This document shows, piece by piece, positions 6,793 to 16,836 of a stretch of DNA of 31,641 bases. The notes under the pieces were generated by a model. It was not told where the DNA came from, made no database searches, and saw only the letters and a list, made by a program, of their open reading frames with translations. Made by a program: the position numbers and the translations under genes. Numbering within the stretch: the first letter of the stretch is position 1; the number at the start of each line of letters is the position of its first letter. Source of the DNA: Sulfopaludibacter sp035551455 (lineage in GTDB: Bacteria > Acidobacteriota > Terriglobia > Bryobacterales > Bryobacteraceae); the NCBI GenBank assembly GCA_035551455.1, contig DASZMZ010000141.1, positions 1 through 31,641 on the forward strand. The letters are read 5' to 3'.

Positions 6793-8433
6793 ATGCAGGC
6801 TTCGCTTGTGATGATGCTGATGGCCGCGTCCATCAGCGGCACCGTCCGGCAAGGCGGTGCTTCTCCTCCGCCAGGCATTCTGGTGAATGTCGTCGGCGAT
6901 TTGGATTTCGAAAACACCGATGGCGGTATGCGGGCGGTCCCCGCCAGTCCGCAAAGCGCGCAGTCCGCTGTCACATCGCAGGGAACTTACAAACTGGATG
7001 ACCTGACGCCTGGCACGTATCGCGTATACGTGCGCCGTGAGTTGCATTCCATTCCCCTGGCTTCCAGGATTGTCCACGTGAGCGCGGGGCAGAACTTATC
7101 GGGACTCGATTTCTCACTATCCGCCGAAGCCGCCATATCCGGCAAGGTGCTGGACGAAAACGGCGAACCGCTCTCCGATGTCACCGTTCGACTCGTGGAG
7201 CGTTTGTACCAACAAAGCGTGCTGCGCCACATCAATCGTCTCGCCACGCTGACCAACAATCGCGGTGAATACCGTTTGCAGGGCGCCGAGCCCGGCCATT
7301 CGTACCTGCTGATGGCCGAGAAGTTCGAGAAGAGCCTCAAAGCCATTTCGGATGCACCCGCCCAACTAGACAAGCGCCGCCCCAGCGTGGCGCCGGTTTA
7401 CTTCCCAGCTTCGCCGGATGCAGCCGGTGCCGCCCCCATCGTCCTTACGTCGGGAGAACATCGCGAATTCATGAACCTTCGTGTCAGGAATGCTTCGGGA
7501 TTCTGCGTGGATGGCCGCCTGGAAAAGAACGGAGCAGCCGCGCCCTTGACCTTTCAACTCAATGGCGAGGCGCTGGACCTGCCAGGCAAAAGCACCACAC
7601 CCTGGCGCACCATTCAAGCCGGCGCCGACGGAAAGTTCCGGCTCTGCGACCTGCATCCCGGACAATATCGGCTTCAGACCAGCTCTTTCATTACTGGGGT
7701 ATCGTCGGGTGCCAAGCTTGAGGCGGCTGGTTCCGCACTCTTTGTGATCGGCAAGGAAGACATTCACGACGTCCACGTCAATGCCACAGCGCCTGTCCCG
7801 TTTCCAGTCGAAGTTGTCCTGGATGGCGATGCTCCGCCGCAACCCCTCAACCGCCGGGTTGCGGTGACTCTGATTCCGGTGGCGCAGGGCTTCGGTCAGG
7901 GCGGCAAGCCACTCATCCCGGGCCGCATCGTTTGGGAAAACCTGGCGATGGCGGACTACCTGGTGAGCGCTGAAATCGCCCGCGACGGCATGCAGGATGA
8001 ACCCTCCCGTCTCTACGTCAAGGACATTACCTACGCGGGCACAAGCGTACTTCATCAACCCTTGCGGCTCGGCACGGCAATGGGCAATTCGGGACTCCTG
8101 GTGACGATGGCGCGGGATGGAGGAACGGTGAACGCGGCGGTAACGGACAAAGAAGGGAACCCGATCCCCGACGCTGCAATCGCCATCTTCCCCTCGGGAA
8201 CACCTTCTGAAACTGCACTCCCGGCGTTCGCCGTCTTCGGGTCGGCTGACCACAACGGAGCTTACACTTCACTGCCGCTGGCGCCGGGCAAATACCTCGT
8301 GCTCGCGACCGCGGACGCGTTTCCGCTGACGCCGGAGGGGATGGCCCTGCTCTGGAGCTTGCGCGGCCGCGCCACTGAAGCCGACATCGGCCCGAATGCC
8401 GCGGTCCGGCTGATGCTCGCGCCAGTGAAGTGA
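6793..8433 (+). CDS. Secreted carboxypeptidase-regulatory-like domain protein
   Basis: A protein of 546 residues beginning with a short hydrophobic leader. Repeated beta-sandwich segments follow, with the marks of carboxypeptidase regulatory-like or Cna-B-like domains: SGTVRQGG (about 15), YKLDDLTPGTYRVYVRRE (about 66), ISGKVLDENGEPLSDVTVRL (about 115), GKFRLCDLHPGQYRLQTSS (about 278) and a last copy near 445-535 ending LPLAPGKYLVLATAD. Such proteins are numerous in Acidobacteria and are thought to act at the cell surface or periplasm, perhaps in carbohydrate or protein binding. No enzyme motif is visible. GAAGG lies just upstream of ATG 6793. It stands alone, with the next gene convergent. 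Confidence 0.75.
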   Translation: MQASLVMMLMAASISGTVRQGGASPPPGILVNVVGDLDFENTDGGMRAVPASPQSAQSAVTSQGTYKLDDLTPGTYRVYVRRELHSIPLASRIVHVSAGQNLSGLDFSLSAEAAISGKVLDENGEPLSDVTVRLVERLYQQSVLRHINRLATLTNNRGEYRLQGAEPGHSYLLMAEKFEKSLKAISDAPAQLDKRRPSVAPVYFPASPDAAGAAPIVLTSGEHREFMNLRVRNASGFCVDGRLEKNGAAAPLTFQLNGEALDLPGKSTTPWRTIQAGADGKFRLCDLHPGQYRLQTSSFITGVSSGAKLEAAGSALFVIGKEDIHDVHVNATAPVPFPVEVVLDGDAPPQPLNRRVAVTLIPVAQGFGQGGKPLIPGRIVWENLAMADYLVSAEIARDGMQDEPSRLYVKDITYAGTSVLHQPLRLGTAMGNSGLLVTMARDGGTVNAAVTDKEGNPIPDAAIAIFPSGTPSETALPAFAVFGSADHNGAYTSLPLAPGKYLVLATADAFPLTPEGMALLWSLRGRATEADIGPNAAVRLMLAPVK

Positions 8434-8483
8434 CTTACTCCACGCGCCGAATCCGTAGCGCCTGCCTCCGCTAGTATCGACTC

Positions 8484-11021
8484 CTATCCAAGCAACTGAC
8501 CAACCACCTTTTTCAACTGTTCGGGCGAGACCGGTTTCACCAGACTCGCATCCGCGCCCAGACGCCCCAACGCCTTCAAAAACTGTCCGCCCAGAGCGCC
8601 CGACATGGCGACGATCTTCATTTCCGGAAACTCTTTGCGCATCATCTGGATGGTCTCCACTCCCTCCTGATTGGGCATCACCAGGTCTGTAATCACCAGG
8701 GCGGGACACGCCGTGCGCACGATTTCCATGGCCTCGCGGCCGTTTGCCGCCGGCAGTACCTGATAGCCGGCAGCCGTCAGAATCTCTTCCAGTAATTTAC
8801 GGACGTCGGGCTCATCGTCGGCGATCACGATGGTCCGCCTCTTGACCCCGCTGAGCGTCTCGCGGACTCGTTCGGCCAGTCCGTCCGGGGTGAACGGTTT
8901 GGGAATATATGCCATGCCCGGCATCACATTGTTGCTGTAGCCGGAGGTGTACAGCACCTTCACGCCACGGCGGAGATTCGTGAACTGCTCAGCCAATTCT
9001 CTTCCGTTGATTCCCGGCAGCACCATGTCGGTCACCAGCAAATCGATTCTGCCGGTGAAACTCAGCGCCATCTGCATCGCGGTTTCGCCGTCGGCAGCAT
9101 CCAGCACCCGGTATCCCTGCTCTTCCAGAACGCTCCGGGCCAGTTGCCGCAAGTCGTGCTGATCCTCTACCAGGAGGAGCGTTTCGGTTCCCGCAGTCGT
9201 CGCCGCGGCCTCCGTCACGGCCTCTGAAGGTTGGCTCGGTCCTTCGATTCTCGGCAGATAGATTTTGAATGTACTGCCTTTGCCCGTCTCACTGTCCACC
9301 AGGATCCAGCCCTGGCTCTGCTGCACGATGCCGTACACGGTAGAGAGCCCCAGACCGGTGCCCTTCCCCTGTTCCTTCGTAGTAAAAAAGGGTTCGAACA
9401 GATGATTGCGGGTCTCCTCATCGATGCCGACGCCTGTGTCGCTCACCGAGAGCAGCACGTACTGGCCGGTCGGCGGGTCTTTCATGCCCGGCGGCAGGTC
9501 CACATTAGAGATCCGGACCGTCAGCCGGCCTCCCTCGGGCATCGCGTCGCGCCCATTGATGGCCAGGTTCATCACCACCTGCTCGATTTGCGCCGGGTCG
9601 GCCATCACCAGGCCCGTATGCGAATCCAGTTCCGTCACCAACGCCACGTCCTCGCCCAGAAGACGCCGCAGCATGTCGGCAGAGCCTGTGATGGCAACGC
9701 GTAGATCCAGGGGCGCGGGCTGGATTAACTGTTTCCTGCTGAAGGCCAGCAACTGCTTCGTCAGAGCAGCCGCCTGCTCACCGGAACGTCGGATCTGCTT
9801 CAGATATCCCAGCATGGTTCCTTCCGGCTTCAGACGTCTCATGGCCAGATCGCTATAGCCGTTGATCACCGTCAGTATGTTGTTGAAATCGTGCGCCACG
9901 CCTCCGGCCAGCCGTCCAATGCTCTCCATTTTCTGCGCATGCCGCAGTTGTTCCTCCAACTTCGCCCGGGACTCTTCGGCCGCGATGCGCGCGCTGATAT
10001 CGCGCGTGAGCGCCATCCAGCCGAGCGGACTTCCATCGCTATCCTTCAGCAGCGTGGCCGAAACTTCGCCTGGAAACTCCGACCCGTCGAGTCGCTGATA
10101 GCGGAGCAGCTGCGCCCGAATGATCTCGCCGGCAAACAGGCTGGAGATGTAGCGCTCTACGGTCTCTCTGTCCGAGGGGGCAATCAGCGAACGGCAGGCT
10201 CTTCCCACCAGATTTTCAGGCGTGCCGTAGCCGAACAATTCGACCGCGCGCTGGTTGCACAACACCATTTTCCCGTCGAGACCGGTCATGGTAAATGCGT
10301 CTGGAGATGTCCTGACCAGGCTGCGATACCGATCTTCGCTGGCTCGCAACTCACGATGCGACTCCGCGGATGTCTGTAAGATCAGCAGGAATGCTCCGGC
10401 CGCCATTCCCACCGGTAGTATGGCGGCCAGAATTCCGGCCAGGATCGCATACTGAGCGGGATAGACCGCAATTCCCATCCCTGTCAGAGCCAAAGCCAGG
10501 TTGTGCAGCGATTGCATGGCCGCGAAGAACAACGTAATCCGCCCGGCCGTGCTGGCCGTGAAGAGTTGCCTCCGTGATAGAGCGAAGCAAAACCAGCCGG
10601 TGGCAGCGGCGCCCATCAGATGGCGCTCAAAGCGCAGCGTAGCGTTCAACGCCGGCAAATCGCGGATCGTAACGCCCGTGACCACCTGAATCGCGAGTCC
10701 GGCGATCGCCAGCCCAGCCAGCACCACGACTTGCCTTCGCTTCAACCTGCCCTGCGCCACGCTGAAAGCCGCGGCAGCCAATGCCAGATACTGCGGCAGC
10801 GCCAGAAGCTCTATGAGCTGTGCTTGCCGCGGGCTGTCGGGCATGCCACCGGTGGCCAGCAGCATCAGGCCCAGGCTGACGGAGCCATAGGCGTGCGCCC
10901 AAACCCAGTATTTCAGGAACTCTTCCCGATAAAGACTGAAGTAGAGACCGCCGAGTACAAAGCTCAGCGACAACCCGCTAAAGACTTGCAGCCATAGCAG
11001 GAGTTGATAGGTGTACGGCAT
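8484..11021 (-). CDS. Hybrid sensor histidine kinase with PAS and two receivers
   Basis: A membrane protein of 845 residues. The N-terminal 215 residues form about six or seven membrane helices of a 7TM-like sensor. A PAS domain follows (about 228-345), then a HisKA domain with the phospho-accepting H377 in GGVAHDFNN. An HATPase domain follows with the N box (MNLAINGRDAM) and G boxes DTGVGI and GTGLGLSTVYGIV. Two receivers close the protein (about 610-727 and 728-845), each with its phospho-aspartate in a TD(M/L)V(L/M)P motif. The order suggests internal phosphorelay to either receiver and output to a partner elsewhere; no DNA-binding gene is adjacent on this strand. It lies 54 bases downstream of the GH3 gene in the same direction. 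The signal sensed is unknown. Confidence 0.93.
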   Translation of the reverse strand: MPYTYQLLLWLQVFSGLSLSFVLGGLYFSLYREEFLKYWVWAHAYGSVSLGLMLLATGGMPDSPRQAQLIELLALPQYLALAAAAFSVAQGRLKRRQVVVLAGLAIAGLAIQVVTGVTIRDLPALNATLRFERHLMGAAATGWFCFALSRRQLFTASTAGRITLFFAAMQSLHNLALALTGMGIAVYPAQYAILAGILAAILPVGMAAGAFLLILQTSAESHRELRASEDRYRSLVRTSPDAFTMTGLDGKMVLCNQRAVELFGYGTPENLVGRACRSLIAPSDRETVERYISSLFAGEIIRAQLLRYQRLDGSEFPGEVSATLLKDSDGSPLGWMALTRDISARIAAEESRAKLEEQLRHAQKMESIGRLAGGVAHDFNNILTVINGYSDLAMRRLKPEGTMLGYLKQIRRSGEQAAALTKQLLAFSRKQLIQPAPLDLRVAITGSADMLRRLLGEDVALVTELDSHTGLVMADPAQIEQVVMNLAINGRDAMPEGGRLTVRISNVDLPPGMKDPPTGQYVLLSVSDTGVGIDEETRNHLFEPFFTTKEQGKGTGLGLSTVYGIVQQSQGWILVDSETGKGSTFKIYLPRIEGPSQPSEAVTEAAATTAGTETLLLVEDQHDLRQLARSVLEEQGYRVLDAADGETAMQMALSFTGRIDLLVTDMVLPGINGRELAEQFTNLRRGVKVLYTSGYSNNVMPGMAYIPKPFTPDGLAERVRETLSGVKRRTIVIADDEPDVRKLLEEILTAAGYQVLPAANGREAMEIVRTACPALVITDLVMPNQEGVETIQMMRKEFPEMKIVAMSGALGGQFLKALGRLGADASLVKPVSPEQLKKVVGQLLG

Positions 11022-11075
11022 CTAGCCCAACTCTGCAAAGCTTAGCATGCCTGCATGGGCCGCACGTCTCCATCG

Positions 11076-13646
11076 CTACATCACGCCATCGGCATGCGGA
11101 ATGGCTCCCACGGGCTGCCCGCCGCCGACACTGACCTTTACCTTCGCGGCCGTCAAAACGGCCGGATCCACGGCAAACTGCACGTCCCGCGATTCTCCGG
11201 CGCGCAAATGAATTCGCTGGAAGCCGGCGAGTTTGCGAATCACCGACTCGGCCCCGCCGTCGCCTTCCACATACAACTGCACCACCTCGTCGCCCTCCCG
11301 CGCCGACGTGTTCTTCACGCGGACGCTCACCTGTCCACCCTTCGCATTGCGCTGCGCGCGCAATCCGGAGTACTGGAATTTCGAGTAGCTGAGACCGTAG
11401 CCGAAGCCATACAACGCGTCGCCCTTGAAATACTTGTACGTCCGGCGATTCATGGAGTAATCGTCGAAGGCCGGCAGTTGCTCGACACTCTTATAGAACG
11501 TCACCGGCAGCCGTCCGGCAGGATTATTCGTCCCCGCCAGCGTTTCGGCAATGGCCGTTCCCGATTCTTCGCCGCCATACCAGAGTTCCAGGAGCGCCGC
11601 CGCATGCGATGCCGCATAGTTGGCCGACAGCGCGCTGCCGCTGGTCAATACCACGACCACGGGTTTGCCGGTGGCCATCGCCCCTTCGATCAACTTCTCC
11701 TGCAGCTCGGGCAATTCCAGATTGGTCCGGTCGCCGCCCGAAAATCCGGGAATGGAGACGCGCATCTCTTCGCCTTCCAGATTCGGATTCAAGCCTACAA
11801 ATGCCACTGTGACGTCGCTCGCCTTCACCGCGGCCAGTGCTTCCTCCAGCAAGGGTTCGGCCGGCGGAATCCACGAGATCTGCACGCTGCCCGCCGGACC
11901 CTGTGGGCGGAACTCCACCCGGAGCTTGTAGTCCGTCCCCGCTTCCAGTTGCGCGTGGATCGGCGCCGGTGCTCCGCGGCCTGCGCCGGCGATAGGGGCA
12001 GGCGCGGCCAGTTCGTTATCGTTCAGAAAAAGATGTGTGGATGGACGGCCGAAGCCGCCGCCGATGGTAATGGTGTAATCGCCGCTCACCGGAGGCCGCA
12101 ACGTGCCGCTCCAGCGTACGGAATAGCCGCTGCGCAGCGGAAATGCCGCCGCCAGCGCTGCGTCCACCACCCCCACTTGCAGGTTCGGTCGATCTTCCAC
12201 GCGCGCCACCTTCGGCTGTCCCTGAAACTCCGGATTATCGAAATACTCGGCCAGCAGTCCATGGCCCGACCCCGCCGGCGGCGTAAGCGCCGAAGCCGGC
12301 AGCAGAGCCGCCGATTGCGGCGTATACGTCGCGCCCAGAGCAAAGTGAATTTCAGCCTTGCCCGCGTACTGCCGCTCGATGCCTTCGAGCGGCGTCACGT
12401 AATGCTGCGAGAAGCCGTTGTAGTTGCCCAGCAACGCCACCGGGTCGTCCGCCGAAGGTCCGATCACGGCGATCTTTTTCACGCCGGCCTTCAGGGGCAG
12501 GATCTCGTTGTCGTTTTTCAGAAGCACTACGGATTCCCGCGCAGCCTGTAGCGCCACTTTTCGATGCGCGGCGGAATCGGCCTCCGAATAAGGAATGCTG
12601 GAGAAGGGAACACGCTCCGGCGGGTCGAACATGCCGAGCTTGAACCGCGCCACAAAGAGGCGCTCCAGCGATTGGTCGATCTCCTTTTCGGTAATCAGAC
12701 CGTCCTTCACGGCGCCCACCAGGGAGCGGTATTCGTTGCCGCAAGTCAGGTCCGTTCCCGCCTTCACGGCCACTGCCGAAGCTTCACCCGCCGTGGTCTT
12801 GTACTTGTGGCTGGGGTATCTCTCCGTATAGATATCGCTGATGGCGCCGCAGTCACTGACCACGTAGCCCTGAAAACCCCAATCTTCCTTCAAACGCTTC
12901 TGCAACAAATCGGTGTTGGCGCAGGCCGGGACGCCATCCACGGCGTTATAGGCGCACATCACCGAATCGGCCTTTCCTTCCATAATGGCGGCGCGGAAAG
13001 CCGGCAGGTACGTCTCGTTCAGGTCGCGCGTGCTGGGCTTCACGTCGAATTGGTGACGCGACGTCTCCGGTCCACTGTGTACGGCGTAGTGTTTGGCCGT
13101 GGCAATTACTTTGAAGTAGTGCGGGTCGTCGCCCTGCATGCCCTTGATGAACGCGACGGCCAACCGGCCGGTGAGAAACGGATCTTCGCCGTAAGTTTCC
13201 TGGCCGCGGCCCCATCGCGGATCGCGGAAAATATTAATGTTTGGCGACCAGAAGGTCAGTCCGAAATAGCGGGCGTGATTATTGGTGCGCAGAGCCTCGT
13301 TATATTTGGCGCGCGCCTCGGTGGAGATCGTATCGGCAATCTGGTGCATCAGGCTGGTATCGAAAGTCGCGGCCATGCCGATGGCCTGCGGAAACACCGT
13401 AGCCTGTCCCGCGCGGGCTACGCCGTGCAGGGCTTCGTTCCACCAGTCGTAAGCCGGTATGTTCAGGCGCGGCAGAGCGGGCGCGCTGTTCTGCATCTGC
13501 AGAACCTTCTCATCCAGGGTCATTCGCGACACGAGGTCCGCGGCCCGTTTTTCAGCCGGTAGGGCGGGGTTGGTGTATGCTGCTGGATCCGTCGATTGTG
13601 CGGAGAGTCCGGCGGCCAGGCACAACAGCAGTGCGGAAATTCTCAT
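11076..13646 (-). CDS. Secreted GH3 glycosidase with PA14 insert, beta-xylosidase type
   Basis: A protein of 856 residues with a signal peptide (about 1-16). The first GH3 barrel domain (about 30-340) contains the nucleophile D265 in VVSDCGA, a form typical of beta-xylosidase and arabinofuranosidase members. The second GH3 domain (about 365-455 and 600-720) is interrupted by a PA14 domain (about 462-595, GLLAEYFDN to SWIPP), a carbohydrate-binding module. The acid/base glutamate is probably in LEGEEMR near 624-629. A fibronectin III-like domain closes the protein (about 760-856). Expected role: release of xylose or glucose from oligosaccharides in the periplasm or outside. The start at ATG 13646 has GGAG 5 bases upstream and the signal peptide; longer in-frame starts do not. 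Confidence 0.92.
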   Translation of the reverse strand: MRISALLLCLAAGLSAQSTDPAAYTNPALPAEKRAADLVSRMTLDEKVLQMQNSAPALPRLNIPAYDWWNEALHGVARAGQATVFPQAIGMAATFDTSLMHQIADTISTEARAKYNEALRTNNHARYFGLTFWSPNINIFRDPRWGRGQETYGEDPFLTGRLAVAFIKGMQGDDPHYFKVIATAKHYAVHSGPETSRHQFDVKPSTRDLNETYLPAFRAAIMEGKADSVMCAYNAVDGVPACANTDLLQKRLKEDWGFQGYVVSDCGAISDIYTERYPSHKYKTTAGEASAVAVKAGTDLTCGNEYRSLVGAVKDGLITEKEIDQSLERLFVARFKLGMFDPPERVPFSSIPYSEADSAAHRKVALQAARESVVLLKNDNEILPLKAGVKKIAVIGPSADDPVALLGNYNGFSQHYVTPLEGIERQYAGKAEIHFALGATYTPQSAALLPASALTPPAGSGHGLLAEYFDNPEFQGQPKVARVEDRPNLQVGVVDAALAAAFPLRSGYSVRWSGTLRPPVSGDYTITIGGGFGRPSTHLFLNDNELAAPAPIAGAGRGAPAPIHAQLEAGTDYKLRVEFRPQGPAGSVQISWIPPAEPLLEEALAAVKASDVTVAFVGLNPNLEGEEMRVSIPGFSGGDRTNLELPELQEKLIEGAMATGKPVVVVLTSGSALSANYAASHAAALLELWYGGEESGTAIAETLAGTNNPAGRLPVTFYKSVEQLPAFDDYSMNRRTYKYFKGDALYGFGYGLSYSKFQYSGLRAQRNAKGGQVSVRVKNTSAREGDEVVQLYVEGDGGAESVIRKLAGFQRIHLRAGESRDVQFAVDPAVLTAAKVKVSVGGGQPVGAIPHADGVM

Positions 13647-13736
13647 TTCGACTCCGATTGTACTGCACAGATAGTTTGCACGCAGAACTAAAGCCCCTGT
13701 TTGCGTCTGATAAGCCGAAAGACACACGCCTGCCGG

Positions 13737-13765
13737 TTGCTTCAATCCCGGAAACTCCGTACATT
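13737..13765 (+). promoter_or_regulatory. Candidate sigma-70 promoter for the Ser/Thr kinase
   Basis: TTGCTT (13737-13742) and TACATT (13760-13765) are spaced by 17 bases and would start transcription near 13772, ahead of the kinase start at 13805. The match is only moderate (3 of 6 and 4 of 6). An imperfect operator-like inverted repeat, ATTGG-N8-CCAAT (13763-13780), overlaps the predicted start site. This is the only promoter-like sequence seen on this strand between the divergent GH3 and kinase genes. Confidence 0.35.
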
Positions 13766-13804
13766 GGATAGAAAGCCAATTGTTTAACGGCCTTGGTTCT
13801 TCCG

Positions 13805-16780
13805 ATGGTTTGCCCGCATTGCCGCACACCCAACCCGGAGGGCACGAATATCTGTGTCCAGTGCAGCACACCCATTGAATTGGAAGACGCCACACTACCG
13901 TTCATCCCGCCCGATGCCGACGCCACGCTGGCATTCGATCCCGACGCTACCCAGGCAACCGCGTGGTCGCGCCCAACCAGTCTCAATGTCGAAACCGGCG
14001 GCGATGGCCGCATGCTCCAGGCCGGCGATGTTCTGGGCGACCGTTACGAAATTGTGAAACTGCTGGGCGAAGGCGGGATGGGCGCCGTCTACCGGGCCCG
14101 CGACCGGGAGCTGGATCGCCTGGTCGCCGTCAAGGTGATTCGCCCCGAACTGGCGCGCAATGCCCAGGTGCTGCAGCGTTTCAAGCAGGAATTGATCCTC
14201 GCCCGGCAGGTGACCCACCGCAACATCATCCGCATCTTCGACCTTGGTTCAGCGCAGGGCACGCGCTTCATCACCATGGAGTACATCGAGGGTGAAGACC
14301 TTGCCGGCGTACTGAGCCACCGGGGGAAACTGCCCGCCGAAGAGGCCGCGGGGATCATCGCCCAAGTGGCGCAGGGTTTGGAAGCCGCTCACGCCGAAGG
14401 CGTGGTGCATCGCGACCTGAAGCCGCAGAACATCATGATGGATCCGCAGGGCCGGGCCCTGGTGATGGACTTCGGCATCGCGCGCAGCATGGACTCCTCC
14501 AACATGACCCGCACCGGCGCGCTCATGGGCACCCCCACCTATATGTCGCCGGAACAGGCGCAGGGCCAGAAGGTGGACGCGCGCAGTGATCTCTACACCC
14601 TGGGGATCATCTTCTACGAGTTGCTCACCGGCAATCCGCCGTTCGAAGCCGATCACCCGATGGCCACCCTGGTGAAGCGCATCCAGGAGAGGCCCAAGCC
14701 GCCCATTGAAGTTGAGCCGACCATTCCCAAGCCCATCAACGACATGGTGTTGAAGATGCTGGGTACGCAGCCGGCGGAACGCCACCAGTCGGCCACCGAG
14801 ATCCTGCGGGATCTCGACGCCTGGGAAGCAGAACGCACGGGCCGCACCCCCGCCGGCGGGACCATCGTCATCGCGCCCGCCAAACGCGATATCACCATCA
14901 AGATCGCCGCGCTTGCTATGGTTTGCCTGTTGAGTGTAGTGACGTGGCTCTACCTGCGAAAGCCTGCCGCCGCGCCGGCCGCTACTCAAATGGTGAGCGT
15001 GCTGGTGGCGGACTTCCACAATGGGACCGGCGACGCTGTCTTCGACGGTACGCTCGAACCGGCCGTGGGGCTGGCCATGGAAGGCGCGGCATTCATCAGC
15101 GCCTACTCGCGCGGAGAGGCTCGCAAGCAGGCCAACGTTCTCAAACCCGGCGCGACGCTGGATGAGACCATGGCGCGTCAGGTGGCGCTGCAACAGGGGA
15201 TCAGCGTCGTCATTACCGGCGACATCGAAAAGAACGGCAGCGGCTACAAGATTAGTTTGGCCGCGTTGGATGGCCATTCGGGGAAATCGCTGATCTCCAA
15301 GAGCGCCAACGCCGGCAGCAAGCAGGACGTGCTGTCCGCGGCCAGCAAACTGGCTACGCCCATCCGCAAACAACTCGGCGATACTACCCCGGAGGCCAAG
15401 CAGTTGGCCGATGCGGAAACTTACGGCGCCAGTTCGCCGGAAGCGGCACAGGCCTATGCCAAGGGCCAGGAATTCCAGTGGGCCGGCAAACTCGACGATG
15501 CCATCAAGCAATACCAGCGCGCCGTGGAACTGGATCCGAACATGGGCCGCGCCTACGCCGGACTGGCGGTGGTCTATATCCGCCAGAAGAATCGCGAGGA
15601 GAGCGAAAAGTACTTCAAACTCGCCATCGGCAAGACGGACCGCATGACCGACCGCGAACGCAATCGGACCTTCGGCGCCTATCATCTCTCGGTGCTGGAC
15701 TACGGGAAGGCCATCGAAGAGCTGTCCTCCCTGATTCAGAAGTATCCGGCGGACGATGCGGGCCGCACCAACCTGGCGCTCGCTTACTTCCTGAGCCGCA
15801 ACCTGCCCAAGGCCATTGAGCAGCAACAGAAACTGGTGACCGAACATCCGGACAACGCCCTCTATCGCGGCAATCTGGCCCTCTATGAGATGTACGGTGG
15901 ACAGTTCGATGGAGCCATTAAGGAATCCGAGCGGATCCTGAAGGCGAATCCCGCCGACCCGGAAGCTTTGGTGGCCGAAGCGCTCTCGCAATTCGGCGAA
16001 GAAAAGCTTGCCGACGCCACGGCGACGTATCAGAAGATGGCGGCCACGAATGCCGATAATGCTTCCGTCGCGGCCATCGGTCTGGCTGATATCGCCATGT
16101 ACGAGGGGCGTAACGGCGATGCGGTGAAGATTCTGGAGTCGGGCATTCAGGCGGATCTCGCGAATAAAAATGGCTCGGCCGCAGCCGTGAAAATGGCGGC
16201 AATGGCGGCAGCGCAGCATAAGCCGCAATCGGTCGAGACTGCGGACCGCGCCATCAAGACCGACAAGGGCGCCGCCATTCCCGCGGGCCGCGTGCTGGCC
16301 GAATCGGGCCAGGAGGCCAAGGCTCTGGATGCCGCCAAAACCATTGCCCTGCGGCCTGAACCCGAACCCCAAGCCTATGCCAAACTGCTGGAAGGCGAAG
16401 TACAGCTTGCCAAGGGCAAGCCGCAGGACGCCCTACGGCTCTTCAATGAGGCTCGGCACTTGGCCGACACATGGCTCGGCCGCCTGGATTCCGCCCGAGC
16501 CTCCCTGGAACTCAAACAGTTTCCCGACGCCCTGAGCGATCTGGATTACTGCATCAGCCACAAAGGCGAGGCCGCCGCGGCATTCCTCGACGACACTCCG
16601 ACGCTCCGATACTTCGCGCCAGTCTACTACTACAAAGGCCGGGCGCAAGAGGGTCTGGGAAGCGCCGAAGCGGCTGCCACTTACCGCCAATTTGTGGCCA
16701 TCCGAGGTAAGGCTGATGCAGGGGATTCCCTGCTGGAAGATGCTCAGAAACGATTGAAAGTACTAGCCGTACACCCTTAA
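13805..16780 (+). CDS. Membrane Ser/Thr protein kinase with zinc ribbon and TPR repeats
   Basis: A protein of 991 residues. The N-terminus is a zinc ribbon (C3, C6, C17, C20: CPHC...CVQC). A Hanks-type kinase domain (about 81-345) is complete: glycine loop GEGGMGAVY, K110, HRDLKPQN with D204, DFG with D222, and SPE at 248-250. A single membrane helix lies near 365-385. The outer part begins with a TolB-N/FlgO-like segment (VLVADFHNGTGD), followed by many TPR-like helical pairs to the end. The kinase would face the cytoplasm and the TPR part the periplasm, a layout common in Acidobacteria; substrates are unknown. ATG 13805 begins directly at the zinc ribbon; TTG 13793 is an alternative, and neither has a strong ribosome site. 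Confidence 0.93.
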   Translation: MVCPHCRTPNPEGTNICVQCSTPIELEDATLPFIPPDADATLAFDPDATQATAWSRPTSLNVETGGDGRMLQAGDVLGDRYEIVKLLGEGGMGAVYRARDRELDRLVAVKVIRPELARNAQVLQRFKQELILARQVTHRNIIRIFDLGSAQGTRFITMEYIEGEDLAGVLSHRGKLPAEEAAGIIAQVAQGLEAAHAEGVVHRDLKPQNIMMDPQGRALVMDFGIARSMDSSNMTRTGALMGTPTYMSPEQAQGQKVDARSDLYTLGIIFYELLTGNPPFEADHPMATLVKRIQERPKPPIEVEPTIPKPINDMVLKMLGTQPAERHQSATEILRDLDAWEAERTGRTPAGGTIVIAPAKRDITIKIAALAMVCLLSVVTWLYLRKPAAAPAATQMVSVLVADFHNGTGDAVFDGTLEPAVGLAMEGAAFISAYSRGEARKQANVLKPGATLDETMARQVALQQGISVVITGDIEKNGSGYKISLAALDGHSGKSLISKSANAGSKQDVLSAASKLATPIRKQLGDTTPEAKQLADAETYGASSPEAAQAYAKGQEFQWAGKLDDAIKQYQRAVELDPNMGRAYAGLAVVYIRQKNREESEKYFKLAIGKTDRMTDRERNRTFGAYHLSVLDYGKAIEELSSLIQKYPADDAGRTNLALAYFLSRNLPKAIEQQQKLVTEHPDNALYRGNLALYEMYGGQFDGAIKESERILKANPADPEALVAEALSQFGEEKLADATATYQKMAATNADNASVAAIGLADIAMYEGRNGDAVKILESGIQADLANKNGSAAAVKMAAMAAAQHKPQSVETADRAIKTDKGAAIPAGRVLAESGQEAKALDAAKTIALRPEPEPQAYAKLLEGEVQLAKGKPQDALRLFNEARHLADTWLGRLDSARASLELKQFPDALSDLDYCISHKGEAAAAFLDDTPTLRYFAPVYYYKGRAQEGLGSAEAAATYRQFVAIRGKADAGDSLLEDAQKRLKVLAVHP

Positions 16781-16799
16781 TCGAACTGTATTTTTTGAG

Positions 16800-16808
16800 T
16801 GCTATAAT
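16800..16808 (+). promoter_or_regulatory. Extended -10 promoter of the PEP-CTERM gene
   Basis: TG-C-TATAAT is a perfect extended -10 element, placed 20 bases after the kinase stop codon. The -35 region 17 bases upstream (about 16780-16785) is weak, as is common for extended -10 promoters. Transcription would start near 16815, leaving a leader of about 22 bases that includes GGAG (16822-16825). Confidence 0.65.
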
Positions 16809-16836
16809 ACAGCAACTGTCTGGAGTTCCCAGGGAA

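Noticed and set aside
8456..8473. TAGCG-N8-CGCTA hairpin between convergent genes as terminator
   Set aside because: Only 5 pairs and no T-run on either side.
11055..12551. Open frame of 498 codons on the plus strand, opposite the GH3 gene
   Set aside because: Arg and His-rich shadow of a clear GH3 enzyme; no motif or ribosome site.
13657..13662. TACAAT on the minus strand as -10 for the GH3 gene
   Set aside because: Transcription would begin after the GGAG ribosome site, leaving no usable leader.
14249..16372. Open frame of 707 codons on the minus strand, opposite the Ser/Thr kinase gene
   Set aside because: The kinase and TPR protein on the plus strand is clearly real; the antisense frame has a His, Gly and Arg-rich composition typical of high-GC shadow frames and no recognisable domain.
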